Origin: an uncultured Bacteroidia bacterium
GTDB taxonomy: Bacteria; Bacteroidota; Bacteroidia; Bacteroidales; UBA932
Assembly (NCBI GenBank): GCA_902792815.1
Contig: CADBAY010000018.1
Location: forward strand, 1 to 64,000
Length of the DNA: 64,000 nt
Reading direction: 5' to 3'
Each line of letters starts with the position of its first letter. The first letter of the stretch is position 1. Below are positions 1 through 9,038 of this stretch, piece by piece. Both the position numbers and the translations under genes were made by a program. The notes beneath the pieces were generated by a model. It saw nothing but the letters and a program-made list of their open reading frames with translations. It did no database searches and was not told the DNA's origin.

Positions 1-782
1 ATCTCCCGCCCCATCTCCTGGATAATGAATCCAAGTTTCTTGCCAGGATAAGCCTCCGAAGCAATAGTATCCATAAAATAACGGCAATGCTGCCTCAGAC
101 GCACCTTCTCCTCGTTAATATCAAGCTTCTCAAGATAAAAAACCATCTCCTGCTCGAACCGCTCCGCCTCACATTTTTGCTCCAGCTCCTCAAGAGCCTT
201 ATGGAGCCTGGTCCGTACCGCTTCTATCCGCTCCCCCTCGAACGCCTCCACCTCATCCTCGAGGGCCATAATACCCTTCACCCTCGAAGTAACATCTTTG
301 TACAGGGCCTCCCCCTCACGCGTGCGATAATCGCAAATTGCGTCAAGGGCCCTGTCTATCGCCTTTTCAACCAAAGGCCAGTTTTCTTCTGTGATAATAT
401 CCCTCTTGGCGGCATCTATCACATCCGGCATACGCAGCAGCGTGGCCAGCAAGTAATTAGGTTCGCTTCCCCGGGGATCGGGCGCCCCCACCTCGGCGGC
501 GAGGGCGCTGATCTGCCGGTAATAATCTAGTGCGAGGGCCCGGTTGACGGTCTTGGAGGAAGCTGAAACATTCGGCTCCCACGTAAGGAACATATCGATT
601 GTTCCCCTCTGCAGACGCTCCGCAATCTTGCGCCGCAGAGGCATCTCCTTATCTTTGGGGAGAAGAGATGTCTTTATGCTGATTTCGGCATTCTTTCCAT
701 TGACAGAGCGGAATTCCACCGTCAACTTGCCTCCTTCAAGCAAAGCCTCCGCTTTGCCGTAACCGGTCATCGACTGAATCAT
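1..782 (-). CDS. yicC: YicC/YloC family endoribonuclease (3' end cut by window)
   Basis: The reading frame starts at ATG 782-780 with MIQSMTGYGKAE, the hallmark YicC N-terminus, and stays open to base 1, about 260 codons. Near the window edge it reads IIQEMGREI, matching the conserved C-terminal region of the family, so only the last few tens of residues are missing. E. coli YicC and B. subtilis YloC are endoribonucleases acting on RNA turnover; that role is inferred by family. The start lies one base after the TGA of the 5'-nucleotidase N-terminal-domain gene, so this is the last visible gene of the operon that begins with the ABC transporter at 4622. Confidence 0.9.
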   Translation of the reverse strand, partial: MIQSMTGYGKAEALLEGGKLTVEFRSVNGKNAEISIKTSLLPKDKEMPLRRKIAERLQRGTIDMFLTWEPNVSASSKTVNRALALDYYRQISALAAEVGAPDPRGSEPNYLLATLLRMPDVIDAAKRDIITEENWPLVEKAIDRALDAICDYRTREGEALYKDVTSRVKGIMALEDEVEAFEGERIEAVRTRLHKALEELEQKCEAERFEQEMVFYLEKLDINEEKVRLRQHCRYFMDTIASEAYPGKKLGFIIQEMGRE

Positions 783-783
783 A

Positions 784-1596
784 TCAATAAATCTTAATCA
801 TACCCATATCAAGTCCCCAGCAACCGTCGGTAATGATGGGAACGGGTTTCCCGTCAAGGTCGTTGACATAGATGAAATCATCTACATCGGTATGTGAATG
901 TCCGGACACCACCAGGTCGATGCCTCTCATTCCCGCCATGTTGGTCTGGTCGTCGGGAATTCCGACGGGATCTCCTACATATCCGAAGTGAGACAGGAGA
1001 ATCACCATGTCGCACTTCTCCTCGTTACGCAGGTAATCGGACCACTTGTTGGTAACTTCTACGGCGTCAAGGATGGGAATCCTGGAAGAAACAACCTTGC
1101 TCACGCAGGTGGTGATATCAGCTTCCAGACCGATGATGCCTATCTTCTTACCGCCTTTGTTGACAATGGTGTAAGGTTTGACATACTGTCCCAGTTCAAA
1201 AGAACTCAGATCAAGATTGGCACAAACTAAAGGGCACTTGATATTCTTAGCCCTCTCGGTAAGGTCCTCTATACCATCATCGAACTCGTGATTGCCAAGG
1301 GCTACGGCATCATATCCCATGGCATTCAACATCTCCACCTCCAGCCTGCCGTGCATCTGGGTGTAGTATGAAGTACCCTGGTCAAAGTCGCCGGCGTGCA
1401 GCAGAAGCACTTTGCCTTCGCCTTCTGCCTTGCGTACGGAGTCGACGAAAGCAGCACGCTCTATAATGCCGCCGCGTCCGTCGCGAAGAGGATCGAAATG
1501 AGAATGGGTGTCATTGGTGTGCAAGATTACGAGCTTGGGCCCGCAGGAGCACAGGGCGGCAAGAGCCGCGATAACTACGATAAACCTTTTCATCAC
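784..1596 (-). CDS. 5'-nucleotidase/metallophosphatase catalytic-domain lipoprotein
   Basis: A 270-residue protein with a short hydrophobic leader ending in the lipobox-like LCSC, so probably a lipoprotein exported to the periplasm or outer membrane. It contains the full dinuclear metallophosphatase motif set of UshA-type 5'-nucleotidases: HTNDTHSHFDP, GDFDQGTSYY, GNHEFDDG, a lone catalytic/metal His in SHFGYVGD, and SGHSHTD. It has only this N-terminal metal-binding domain; the substrate-binding C-terminal domain is encoded by the gene immediately upstream, overlapping by four bases (ATGA). Family knowledge says both domains form the active site in fused enzymes, so the two products are inferred to act together on extracytoplasmic nucleotides. 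The exact substrate cannot be read from sequence. Confidence 0.88.
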   Translation of the reverse strand: MMKRFIVVIAALAALCSCGPKLVILHTNDTHSHFDPLRDGRGGIIERAAFVDSVRKAEGEGKVLLLHAGDFDQGTSYYTQMHGRLEVEMLNAMGYDAVALGNHEFDDGIEDLTERAKNIKCPLVCANLDLSSFELGQYVKPYTIVNKGGKKIGIIGLEADITTCVSKVVSSRIPILDAVEVTNKWSDYLRNEEKCDMVILLSHFGYVGDPVGIPDDQTNMAGMRGIDLVVSGHSHTDVDDFIYVNDLDGKPVPIITDGCWGLDMGMIKIY

Positions 1597-2414
1597 TTAA
1601 CTATGACCCTCCCGTCGGTCTGATATTCGATCGCCTTACCTTCGGCGGTCAGATTACGTACATACTGTTCGATAGCCTTGCCGATGATAACATCGGTAAT
1701 GATGAGTTTGCTTGCGCCGCGCGCAACGCTGATGTTGTCTCCGCCGTCCAACAGGAAGTCAACGGTAGCCACACCGTATTTCTTCTTGGGATCGACAGGT
1801 TTTCCTCCCACTTCCAGACTCTCGACTTTCTTGTCGGCTATCACCATTTTGACCCCGCTGACGCACTGGGGACCGTAAGTTGCGATATCATCCATCAGTT
1901 TAACAAGCGCCGAGCCTGGCAGTTCGACGTAGCAGAGCTTGTTATTGAACGGGAACATAGAGCGGATATCATCAAGGATAACATCTCCCTGAGGCATATC
2001 CACACGGATTCCGCCGATGTTGGTTACAGCCACGTCCACTTTGCGCTTAACAATCTTTTCGGTCTCGGAACGGATAAAGTCAACCACGAAGTTGCTCAGT
2101 TCCGATTCGGGGACTTCAGCGACCATAGCACGGGTGGAATAGGCAATCACCTCTTTAACTTCAGCCATAGCGGGCTGGGCATTGATGAGAGCTGCGGCAA
2201 CTTTAGGAGTGGCGCCATCGGTGAAAACCTTCCCATTGGGCGCGGTGTATTTGCCGGTAGAATCAACGACGCCGAGAGCCTCGTCGATATTGTCAGCGCT
2301 GGGAGCCGTGACTCCGGTGCGGTGGGAGTCCATCGCGACTTTCTCCCAGGTCATTCCCGTCTTGCAGCTGAACAGGACGGGAATCAATACGATAAAAGCA
2401 ACTAATCTCTTCAT
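1593..2414 (-). CDS. 5'-nucleotidase C-terminal-domain lipoprotein
   Basis: A 273-residue lipoprotein (leader ends in VLFSC) homologous to the C-terminal domain of UshA-type 5'-nucleotidases, the part that binds the nucleoside moiety. Recognisable blocks are TNIGGIRVDMPQGDV (family NGGGIR), FPFNNKLCYVELPG, QCVSGVKM and VATVDFLLDGGDN. It has no metallophosphatase motifs of its own, so it should be catalytically dependent on the partner encoded downstream, with which it overlaps by four bases. Canonical enzymes carry the two domains in the order catalytic-then-binding; here the binding-domain gene comes first. It starts one base after the stop of the ABC permease gene and belongs to the same operon. 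Confidence 0.85.
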   Translation of the reverse strand: MKRLVAFIVLIPVLFSCKTGMTWEKVAMDSHRTGVTAPSADNIDEALGVVDSTGKYTAPNGKVFTDGATPKVAAALINAQPAMAEVKEVIAYSTRAMVAEVPESELSNFVVDFIRSETEKIVKRKVDVAVTNIGGIRVDMPQGDVILDDIRSMFPFNNKLCYVELPGSALVKLMDDIATYGPQCVSGVKMVIADKKVESLEVGGKPVDPKKKYGVATVDFLLDGGDNISVARGASKLIITDVIIGKAIEQYVRNLTAEGKAIEYQTDGRVIVK

Positions 2415-2415
2415 A

Positions 2416-3771
2416 CTATTTTTGTTTGAGCCATTTCCAAAGGTCTTTCCAGGTGGATTTCTTGCCGAACATCAGAATACCGACTTTGTAAATCTTCGCA
2501 GAAATCCAGGCGCACACGGCAAATGTGGCGATAAGCAGGATAATCGACACCACCAGCTCCCAGGTAGGAACGCCGAAAGGAAGGCGGGCGAGCATAACGA
2601 TGGGAGAAGTGAACGGAATCATGGAACCCCAGAACACCAGGGCGCTGTCGGGAGCCTTGAACGCGTAGATGGCGATAAAGAAGCCCAGCAGCAGAGGGAT
2701 GGTGATAGGAATCTGCAGCTGCTGCGTATCTCCTTCATTCTCGACCGCCGAGCCTATTGCTGCAAACAGCGAAGCATAAAGCATATAGCCGAAAATAAAG
2801 AAGAGAACGAAGCAGACGATAATCTTGACAAACGGAAGATTGCTGATCGTCGAAAGGATGGTTCCCATCTCGCCCTGGTCGGATACTGCCTGCACAACCG
2901 CCTCTGACTGTTCCGCGCTCATTCCGCCCACTGTCTGGACCATTTCGGCGGGATCGGCGCTCTTGAGCAGGTCTTTTCCGGCAACTGCTCCGACGATACC
3001 AACTATCGACAGAGTCAGGACAATCCAGAGGAAGAACTGTGTAAGCGCCACCAGAGCCACGCCTATGATCTTGCCGAACATAAGCTCGGTAGCCTTGACG
3101 GAGCTGACCAGGACTTCCACTACCCTGCTGGCTTTTTCTTCGATAACCGACGACATGACCATGCCGCCGAACAGAGCGATGAACATGTAGATTATCATGC
3201 CCAGGATCATCGACACCATCATATAGACGCCGGACTCCGAAACTTTTTCTTTGCCCTCGGCGTCGAGCGTGTAAGAGTGCAGCTTGACATTGGCCTTCAC
3301 TTCCTTCATAACCTCCTCAAGGTTGGCTATGCCCGACTGTTCGATACGGTAATTCTCGACGGCGGTATTGATCTTGCCGTTGATATTCTCGTTAAGGTCC
3401 ATGCCAAGGGGCTTGTTGGAATAGACATCCGCCGTGACAGTCTTCTGGGTCTCGTCCAAAGGAGAAATGACAAGCAGCGCATCGTAACCCAGGCTCTCAA
3501 GCTTGAGCTTAACATCTTCGGGAGCCTCTCCTTCAAGAAGAGTGTAAGTGGCGGTCTCGCTGTTTTCGAGAGCGGGGGCCACAATTCCGGAATTATCGAC
3601 GACGGCGATATTCTTGGAACTTTCCTTCGTCCCGAGCATGATCAGGGAAGGAAGGATGCAGAGAGCCGCAAAAAGAATGGGCACCAGGAAGGTGGTGATG
3701 AGGAAGCTCTTCTTTTTGACCTTGTTAAGGTACTCCCTGCTGATTATTATACCGGTAGTGTGCAGGTTCAT
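2416..3771 (-). CDS. ABC-2 type permease (NatB-like)
   Basis: A 451-residue membrane protein with the ABC-2 exporter layout: one N-terminal transmembrane segment (about residues 20-45), a large extracytoplasmic domain (roughly 50-180) and a cluster of about five membrane segments in the C-terminal half, ending in the basic tail KSTWKDLWKWLKQK. This matches the NatB/YhaP family that pairs with NatA-type ATPases in Na+ or drug export; the real substrate is unknown. Its ATG overlaps the stop of the ATPase gene by four bases, so the two are translationally coupled. The 5'-nucleotidase genes follow at once, but nothing shows a functional link with transport. Confidence 0.85.
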   Translation of the reverse strand: MNLHTTGIIISREYLNKVKKKSFLITTFLVPILFAALCILPSLIMLGTKESSKNIAVVDNSGIVAPALENSETATYTLLEGEAPEDVKLKLESLGYDALLVISPLDETQKTVTADVYSNKPLGMDLNENINGKINTAVENYRIEQSGIANLEEVMKEVKANVKLHSYTLDAEGKEKVSESGVYMMVSMILGMIIYMFIALFGGMVMSSVIEEKASRVVEVLVSSVKATELMFGKIIGVALVALTQFFLWIVLTLSIVGIVGAVAGKDLLKSADPAEMVQTVGGMSAEQSEAVVQAVSDQGEMGTILSTISNLPFVKIIVCFVLFFIFGYMLYASLFAAIGSAVENEGDTQQLQIPITIPLLLGFFIAIYAFKAPDSALVFWGSMIPFTSPIVMLARLPFGVPTWELVVSIILLIATFAVCAWISAKIYKVGILMFGKKSTWKDLWKWLKQK

Positions 3772-4622
3772 TGCTTTTCAGTTACGAGTTTGATGAAAAT
3801 ATCGTTCATGCGCGGCATCAGTTCTTTGTACGAATTGATGGTCACGCCCTTGGCCAGATAGGCCTGCAGGGTGGAAGTTCCGTCGGTTTCGCGGGGAAGG
3901 ACCTCGGAGTGGCGGCCTTCCTCGTCGGTGTAAACGAGTTCAACATTGTTGTTGCCATAGTCGCGCCTTATCTGCTCCACACCTCCGGTAATGACAAGGT
4001 GGGCCTTGTTGATAAGTGCTATACTGTCACAAAGTTCCTCCACCGACTCCATGTTATGGGTTGAAAGGATGATGGTAGCTCCTTCTTCCTTGAGACGGAG
4101 GATTTCCTGGCGGATAAGCTCGGCATTGACAGGGTCGAAACCCGAAAACGGCTCATCCAGAATCATCAGGGAAGGACGGTGAACAACGGTAGTGATAAAC
4201 TGCAGCTTCTGGGCCATACCCTTGGAGAGTTCCTCCACTTTTTTATCCCACCAGTCTTGTATACCAAAGCGTACGAACCAATCTTTCAATGATTTACGGG
4301 CATCCAGAGCACTCATACCCTTAAGCCGGGCCAGATACATGGCCTGGTCCCCTACTTTCATTTTGCGGTAAAGTCCGCGCTCTTCAGGCATATAGCCAAT
4401 GCGTGACACGTCATCCTGAGTGATAGGCCTGCCGTTGAAATAAACATCCCCGGAGTTAGGAATAGTGATTCGGTTGATTATACGAATCAAGGTGGTTTTG
4501 CCCGCGCCGTTGGGCCCGAGCAATCCAAAAATCCGCCCCTCGGGAATATCCAGGCTCACTTTGTCAAGAGCCACTTTTTCGCCGAAGCTTTTGCAGACTT
4601 CCTTACATTCAATTATTGCCAT
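3768..4622 (-). CDS. ABC transporter ATP-binding protein (NatA-like)
   Basis: A 284-residue ATPase with Walker A GPNGAGKTT, a signature loop reading ELSKGMAQKLQ (the usual LSGGQ is degenerate, as is common in this exporter family), Walker B LMILDEPFSGFDP and switch histidine STHNME. A C-terminal extension of about 70 residues after the nucleotide-binding domain fits the DUF4162-type tail of NatA-like proteins. It is the first gene of a minus-strand operon with its permease. A -7 box TATCTTTG (minus strand, 4642-4649) lies 19 bases in front of the ATG, back to back with the promoter of the peptidase gene. Confidence 0.9.
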   Translation of the reverse strand: MAIIECKEVCKSFGEKVALDKVSLDIPEGRIFGLLGPNGAGKTTLIRIINRITIPNSGDVYFNGRPITQDDVSRIGYMPEERGLYRKMKVGDQAMYLARLKGMSALDARKSLKDWFVRFGIQDWWDKKVEELSKGMAQKLQFITTVVHRPSLMILDEPFSGFDPVNAELIRQEILRLKEEGATIILSTHNMESVEELCDSIALINKAHLVITGGVEQIRRDYGNNNVELVYTDEEGRHSEVLPRETDGTSTLQAYLAKGVTINSYKELMPRMNDIFIKLVTEKQ

Positions 4623-4641
4623 TGTTTTGATATTTAATCTT

Positions 4642-4649
4642 CAAAGATA
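4642..4649 (-). promoter_or_regulatory. -7 promoter box of the ABC transporter operon
   Basis: The minus strand reads TATCTTTG, a perfect match to the Bacteroidetes primary-sigma -7 element TAnnTTTG, 19 bases before the ATG at 4622. I see no convincing -33 TTTG. Confidence 0.6.
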
Positions 4650-4671
4650 AGTATTTTTTAGGGGAATTCAT

Positions 4672-4679
4672 TAATTTTG
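4672..4679 (+). promoter_or_regulatory. -7 promoter box of the S9 peptidase gene
   Basis: TAATTTTG matches TAnnTTTG and ends only five bases before the ATG at 4685, which implies a leader of almost zero length. Confidence 0.55.
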
Positions 4680-4684
4680 TAGTG

Positions 4685-6532
4685 ATGAAAAAGATAGTAT
4701 TTGCTTTTTTCTTGCTTTCAGCAAGCATTGCCGGAGCACAGGCTCCCTCGAACGAGGTCAACCCAACCCCGTCACCCGATTCTACAAAGATTGCTTTTAC
4801 CCGGGATAACGATTTGTGGATTAGAGATATAGCAAGCGGCCAGGAACGCCGCATCACTTCCGACGGGAGCGACCTGATACTTAACGGATACGCCTCCTGG
4901 GTGTATTACGAAGAGATTTTCGGACGTCCCTCGAGGTACAAGGCTTTCTGGTGGAGTCCGGACTCGCGCAAGCTGGCTTTTTACCGCTTCGACAATTCGA
5001 ATGTTCCAATGTTCCCTATTTACTCCCCCTTCGGTCAGGACGGGAAACTCTCGCTGACTCGCTACCCGAAAGCCGGAGAGAGCAACCCGGAAGTGCAGAT
5101 AGGCATAGCCACCACAGGGGGCGAGATAACCTGGGCCGAATTCGAGAGAGACCCCCAGCAGTACTTCGGCACTCCTTTCTGGGGACCGGACTCGGACGAA
5201 CTGTTCGTGAGCCGCATGCCCCGCAGGCAAAGCCGCCTGGAAGTATTTGCCGTAAGCGCCTCCGACGGCAGCAAGCGGGAAGTTTATACCGAAGAATACC
5301 CCACCTGGGTCACATGGATCGAGGGTATGCTCTTCACCGACAAGGGACTGCTGATGGCACGCAACTTCGAGTCGGGCTGGGAGCAGATATATTTCCTTGG
5401 TTATGACGGTTCTTTCAAGCGTCTAACCGACGGCCCTAACTGGGACATCCAGCTCTTGAAATACGACGCTAAAAAAGGCAATCTTTGGTTCCTCGCAAAG
5501 CGTGATTCGCGCATCCATCCTACGCTTTACAGGTTGGATAAAAAAGGCCGCATTTACACGCTGACCGACCCCTCATATTATACTGCCGGAGTAGAGTTTT
5601 CAGCCGACGGAAAGACTTTCACAGCACGCCTTTCCAACTCCCGCAGCCCTTGGACTGAGGTCAAAGAAAACGCACTGACAGTCAAGAAGTTCCCTCCAAT
5701 TGCCGAGAGTGATGCTGAAGGTCCCCGGCCGCATCTTGTAACTCTGTCCAACGAGGGCTTCGACCTGTACGGCCTTATGTGTCTTCCCCGCGGATTCGAC
5801 CCTTCCCGGAAATACCCGGTAATCATGCAGCTGTACGGAGGCCCGGGTACTCCATACGTAAGAGACTATTGGCAAAGCCGCGACGCCTCCGACTTCTGGT
5901 GCTGGCAAAACGGAATCATCTACATCGTGGTGGATCCACGCTCGTCCGGAGAGAACGGACGGGCCGGTATGGACCAGGCATTCAAGAGAATGACGGTAAT
6001 CGAACTCCAGGACTATATCTGCTGGGCAAAATGGCTCCAGAGCATGCCATACGTTGACGGCAGCCGCATTGGAGTCGAGGGCTTCTCTTTCGGCGGCACT
6101 ACCACCGCGATGCTGGTTCTGCGCTACCCTGAATACTTCTGCTGCGGAGTCGCCGGAGGAGGCGTATATGATTGGAAACTATACGATTCGCACTACACCG
6201 AGCGATACATGGATACTCCTCAGGCCAACCCGGACGGATACGCTGAGGCAAGCGTGTTGAGCTGGGTTAAATCTTGTGCCCTGCAGCCCCTGAGAGGACT
6301 GCACGACGGAATGCCAGCCCTTAAGCTGACTCACGGCACAGGAGACGATAACGTGCATTTCCAGAATACCCTTCAGCTTATTGACGCCTTGCAGAAGAAC
6401 AACATTCAGTTCGAGCTGATGATCTATCCCGACGGAATGCACGGCTACCGCGGCTATCAGCATACCCACGACAAAGCAAACGATGCCCTGTTCTGGACAA
6501 AGCATCTGCTACCTGATCAGAAAGATAATTAA
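4685..6532 (+). CDS. secreted S9 family (dipeptidyl peptidase IV-like) peptidase
   Basis: A 615-residue protein starting at ATG 4685 (an in-frame GTG directly before it is less likely), with a signal peptide ending near AGAQA. It has an N-terminal beta-propeller (about 25-380) and a C-terminal alpha/beta hydrolase domain. The nucleophile Ser468 sits in GFSFGG, the acid is in THGTGDDNVHFQ and the catalytic His is in PDGMHGY. The propeller carries WVYYEEIFGRPS, corresponding to the double-Glu motif by which DPP-IV enzymes bind the free substrate N-terminus. Removal of X-Pro/Ala dipeptides in the periplasm is therefore likely. It is shorter than typical DPP-IV (about 720-760). The 3' end overlaps the convergent methyltransferase gene by four bases. 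Confidence 0.88.
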   Translation: MKKIVFAFFLLSASIAGAQAPSNEVNPTPSPDSTKIAFTRDNDLWIRDIASGQERRITSDGSDLILNGYASWVYYEEIFGRPSRYKAFWWSPDSRKLAFYRFDNSNVPMFPIYSPFGQDGKLSLTRYPKAGESNPEVQIGIATTGGEITWAEFERDPQQYFGTPFWGPDSDELFVSRMPRRQSRLEVFAVSASDGSKREVYTEEYPTWVTWIEGMLFTDKGLLMARNFESGWEQIYFLGYDGSFKRLTDGPNWDIQLLKYDAKKGNLWFLAKRDSRIHPTLYRLDKKGRIYTLTDPSYYTAGVEFSADGKTFTARLSNSRSPWTEVKENALTVKKFPPIAESDAEGPRPHLVTLSNEGFDLYGLMCLPRGFDPSRKYPVIMQLYGGPGTPYVRDYWQSRDASDFWCWQNGIIYIVVDPRSSGENGRAGMDQAFKRMTVIELQDYICWAKWLQSMPYVDGSRIGVEGFSFGGTTTAMLVLRYPEYFCCGVAGGGVYDWKLYDSHYTERYMDTPQANPDGYAEASVLSWVKSCALQPLRGLHDGMPALKLTHGTGDDNVHFQNTLQLIDALQKNNIQFELMIYPDGMHGYRGYQHTHDKANDALFWTKHLLPDQKDN

Positions 6533-7614
6533 TCGGCTGAGTTCAAAGGCTCACAGACCATCAGGCGGCGGTCTCCCGACAGGTTGCAAGCAATAATCTG
6601 CACGGGGCCACCGGGTTTCACGCCCAGCTTTTTCCGGAGCTCTTCGGCGCTGACGGGAAGGCCCTTAGAGCTGACGTCGGCTTGAGGGTAACGCCGGCGT
6701 AGTGTTTTGATTACCGAAGAAGCAAACGGCAGGTTTTCAACAACTTGCCAATAATTTCCGAAATGCTTCAACTCCTCTGAGTACTCCATGAGGCAGATCC
6801 CGGGCCCCAGACCCGACTTAGTCATTGCAGCCGAGGGCACGAACAGCAGCTCCCCCGAGGTTCCTGCTTCGGCATCCGTTTTATTGTCGGAGCAAGCACC
6901 AGGAGTAGAGCCCCAAGAGGAATTAAAAGTACAACCGTCTTCGAAGAGCACAACGCCGCGGAAGCCGGCACTGCGCGCACATAGGCACAAAACCTCCTTG
7001 CACTCCCCTCCCGAGCCTACTACGTGCAGTTCTTCCAGGTTATCGCCAAGCCTTCGCCGGAGCATCGTAAGGTCGGCCATCGGAGAAACTTTTATAATAA
7101 CGCGCGGAGCGATTTCCAACAGCAGCGGCATAAGGGTAAGCACATCGGGACTGCACTCTTCAAGCAAAAACACTTTGCGTCCCAAGTCACTGCGCCTGGC
7201 AGGGTCGAGATAAACCACATCGGGCCGGAACGCACGCAGTTCTTCTTGCCAACCGGCCGATGCGGCATCGATGTCGAAACTGTTAAATGCCACGTTCCCA
7301 ATGCCCAGCCGCGCAAAATTGCGCTCTACGGCAGAGCGAAGCGCCACATCACGGTCGTTGTACCAGAGAGCGGCAGCGCGCGATGCAAAAGCCCAGCTGT
7401 CAACTCCCAAGCCACCGGTCAAGTCGGCTACCCGGCAGTTTTCACTTATCAGAGAAGCTTTATACAAAGCTGCACTCTGCCCTGAACACTGCTGGAAATT
7501 AAGAGAAGAAGGAACCTCGATTTCCACGCCCGCCCAGGCAGGAATCTTCGATTCGAGCTTGCCCCTGTCCTTCTTCCCGATAGACTCGAGTATGTCGGCA
7601 AAGCCCCCGCTCAT
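6529..7614 (-). CDS. class I SAM-dependent methyltransferase with THUMP-like C-terminus
   Basis: A 361-residue cytoplasmic protein. The central Rossmann domain has the SAM-binding motif VADLTGGLGVD followed by an acidic loop NDRD, and a DVVYLDPARRSD motif typical of a Bacteroidetes family of putative RNA or nucleotide methyltransferases. The last 70 residues (GVKPGGPVQIIACNL and so on) match the THUMP-like domain associated with that family. The substrate is unknown. Its start overlaps the stop of the RecD-like helicase gene by four bases, and its stop shares TTAA with the convergent peptidase gene. Confidence 0.8.
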   Translation of the reverse strand: MSGGFADILESIGKKDRGKLESKIPAWAGVEIEVPSSLNFQQCSGQSAALYKASLISENCRVADLTGGLGVDSWAFASRAAALWYNDRDVALRSAVERNFARLGIGNVAFNSFDIDAASAGWQEELRAFRPDVVYLDPARRSDLGRKVFLLEECSPDVLTLMPLLLEIAPRVIIKVSPMADLTMLRRRLGDNLEELHVVGSGGECKEVLCLCARSAGFRGVVLFEDGCTFNSSWGSTPGACSDNKTDAEAGTSGELLFVPSAAMTKSGLGPGICLMEYSEELKHFGNYWQVVENLPFASSVIKTLRRRYPQADVSSKGLPVSAEELRKKLGVKPGGPVQIIACNLSGDRRLMVCEPLNSAD

Positions 7615-9038
7615 TTGAAATATTTGTCTCTGAAATTAACCAGATAAACCTTCTGCACAGCGCGTGTAAGAGCCGTATAGAGCCACTTCAGGTCTTCGAC
7701 GGAAAGATAATCCTGCCAGAAAGGATTGTCAACAAAAACGCAAGCCCATTGACCGCCCTGGGCCTTATGGCACGTGACAGCATCGGCATATTTAAGCTGA
7801 AGGGCGTTAAAGAAAGGATCTTCCCTCACAGCCTCCCAGATGCGCTTCTTGCTGCCACGGTCGGCATAATCGGCACTTACTCCCTCATACAGGGCATTCT
7901 GCTGCTCCCTTGTCAGCGAAGCCGATTCGCTCGTGAGGGTATCCAGGCACACCTTGGCCCTAAGCTCGCAGAAATCATAGTCGGGGAACTGCAGCAAGGC
8001 GTCTGCAAAGCGAAGGCCGTAACGGTCTTCGTAATTCCATATTTTCTGCAGCACTGCCACGTCTCCGTTTGCTATATAGTCCATCTGTTCCGCATCTTCC
8101 ACAAATTGATAGCAGTTCTTGACTATCATGAACTTGTCGCCGCGGGCTATTTCTTCTTCCTTGTAAAGCACCTGTGAGCGGATTCCAAGGTTATAACGAA
8201 TGGCTCTTTTGTTGGAGCGGCAAAGGACTATGGTATCATCGTACCCATAGCGGCTGTAAGCGTCTGAAAGAGCATTCAAGAGTTCCCCGCCGCCTATGCG
8301 CTCCACATCTCCCCCTTCAGATGCCCTTAAGTCAAGAAACTCGAATGCCTCGTCACCTGAAGAGCCCTCAATTCTCCGGCGGAGCCTCGTGGCATTGTCC
8401 AGTATACCGGAATCGCTAGCCTGGCGCACAACAGAAGTCAGTGTAGCATAGCTCACGCCCCCGAATCCGTCCATGTAGTCAGGAGTCAGCGCCGGAGAGG
8501 CTTCAAGGCCGACCGGCGGAAGCTGAGCGGCGTCACCAAGCAGTATCAAGCGGCAGTCTTCTCCGGAACGCACGAAAGACACGAGGTCGGAGAGCAAATC
8601 ACCGGAGCCGAAGAGTGAGTCATTCTGCGCCTGCAGATCAACGCCTATAAGCGATGCCTCATCGACCACAAACAAAGTGTGCTTCGCCTTGTTGGGAGAG
8701 AGCGAAAACTGCCCGTAGCCGTTGGAGTCAACCGACTTCTGGCGGTATATGTGCTTGTGAACCGTACTTGCGGGCCTCCCCGACATGGCGGACAGCACTT
8801 TTGCAGCGCGCCCTGTAGGCGCAAGCAGAACCGACTTGATGCCCACGCGCCGCAGTACGTTTATAACGGCTCCGAGCGCGGTGGTCTTGCCGGTTCCGGC
8901 ATATCCGTTAATGACAAAGATATCGCCCTCGTCGGTGCACAAGAATTTTGCTATATCCCTGAAAAGAGCATCCTGACAAGGTGTAGCCTCTACTTCCAGG
9001 GCCTTCAGAAAGCCCTCGTACAGCCTTCGCGTATCCAT
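7611..9038 (-). CDS. RecD-like ATP-dependent DNA helicase
   Basis: A 475-residue superfamily 1 helicase: Walker A NGYAGTGKTT (about residue 44), Walker B LFVVDEASLIG, motif III LILLGDAAQLPPVG, and a C-terminal UvrD_C_2-type block with TCHKAQGGQW and LYTALTRAVQKV. This is the short RecD2-like form without the long N-terminal extension or any sign of RecBC partners. A role in DNA repair or fork processing is inferred from the family. The ATG overlaps the TrkH stop by one base (TGATG) and the methyltransferase gene follows with an ATGA overlap. Confidence 0.85.
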   Translation of the reverse strand: MDTRRLYEGFLKALEVEATPCQDALFRDIAKFLCTDEGDIFVINGYAGTGKTTALGAVINVLRRVGIKSVLLAPTGRAAKVLSAMSGRPASTVHKHIYRQKSVDSNGYGQFSLSPNKAKHTLFVVDEASLIGVDLQAQNDSLFGSGDLLSDLVSFVRSGEDCRLILLGDAAQLPPVGLEASPALTPDYMDGFGGVSYATLTSVVRQASDSGILDNATRLRRRIEGSSGDEAFEFLDLRASEGGDVERIGGGELLNALSDAYSRYGYDDTIVLCRSNKRAIRYNLGIRSQVLYKEEEIARGDKFMIVKNCYQFVEDAEQMDYIANGDVAVLQKIWNYEDRYGLRFADALLQFPDYDFCELRAKVCLDTLTSESASLTREQQNALYEGVSADYADRGSKKRIWEAVREDPFFNALQLKYADAVTCHKAQGGQWACVFVDNPFWQDYLSVEDLKWLYTALTRAVQKVYLVNFRDKYFK

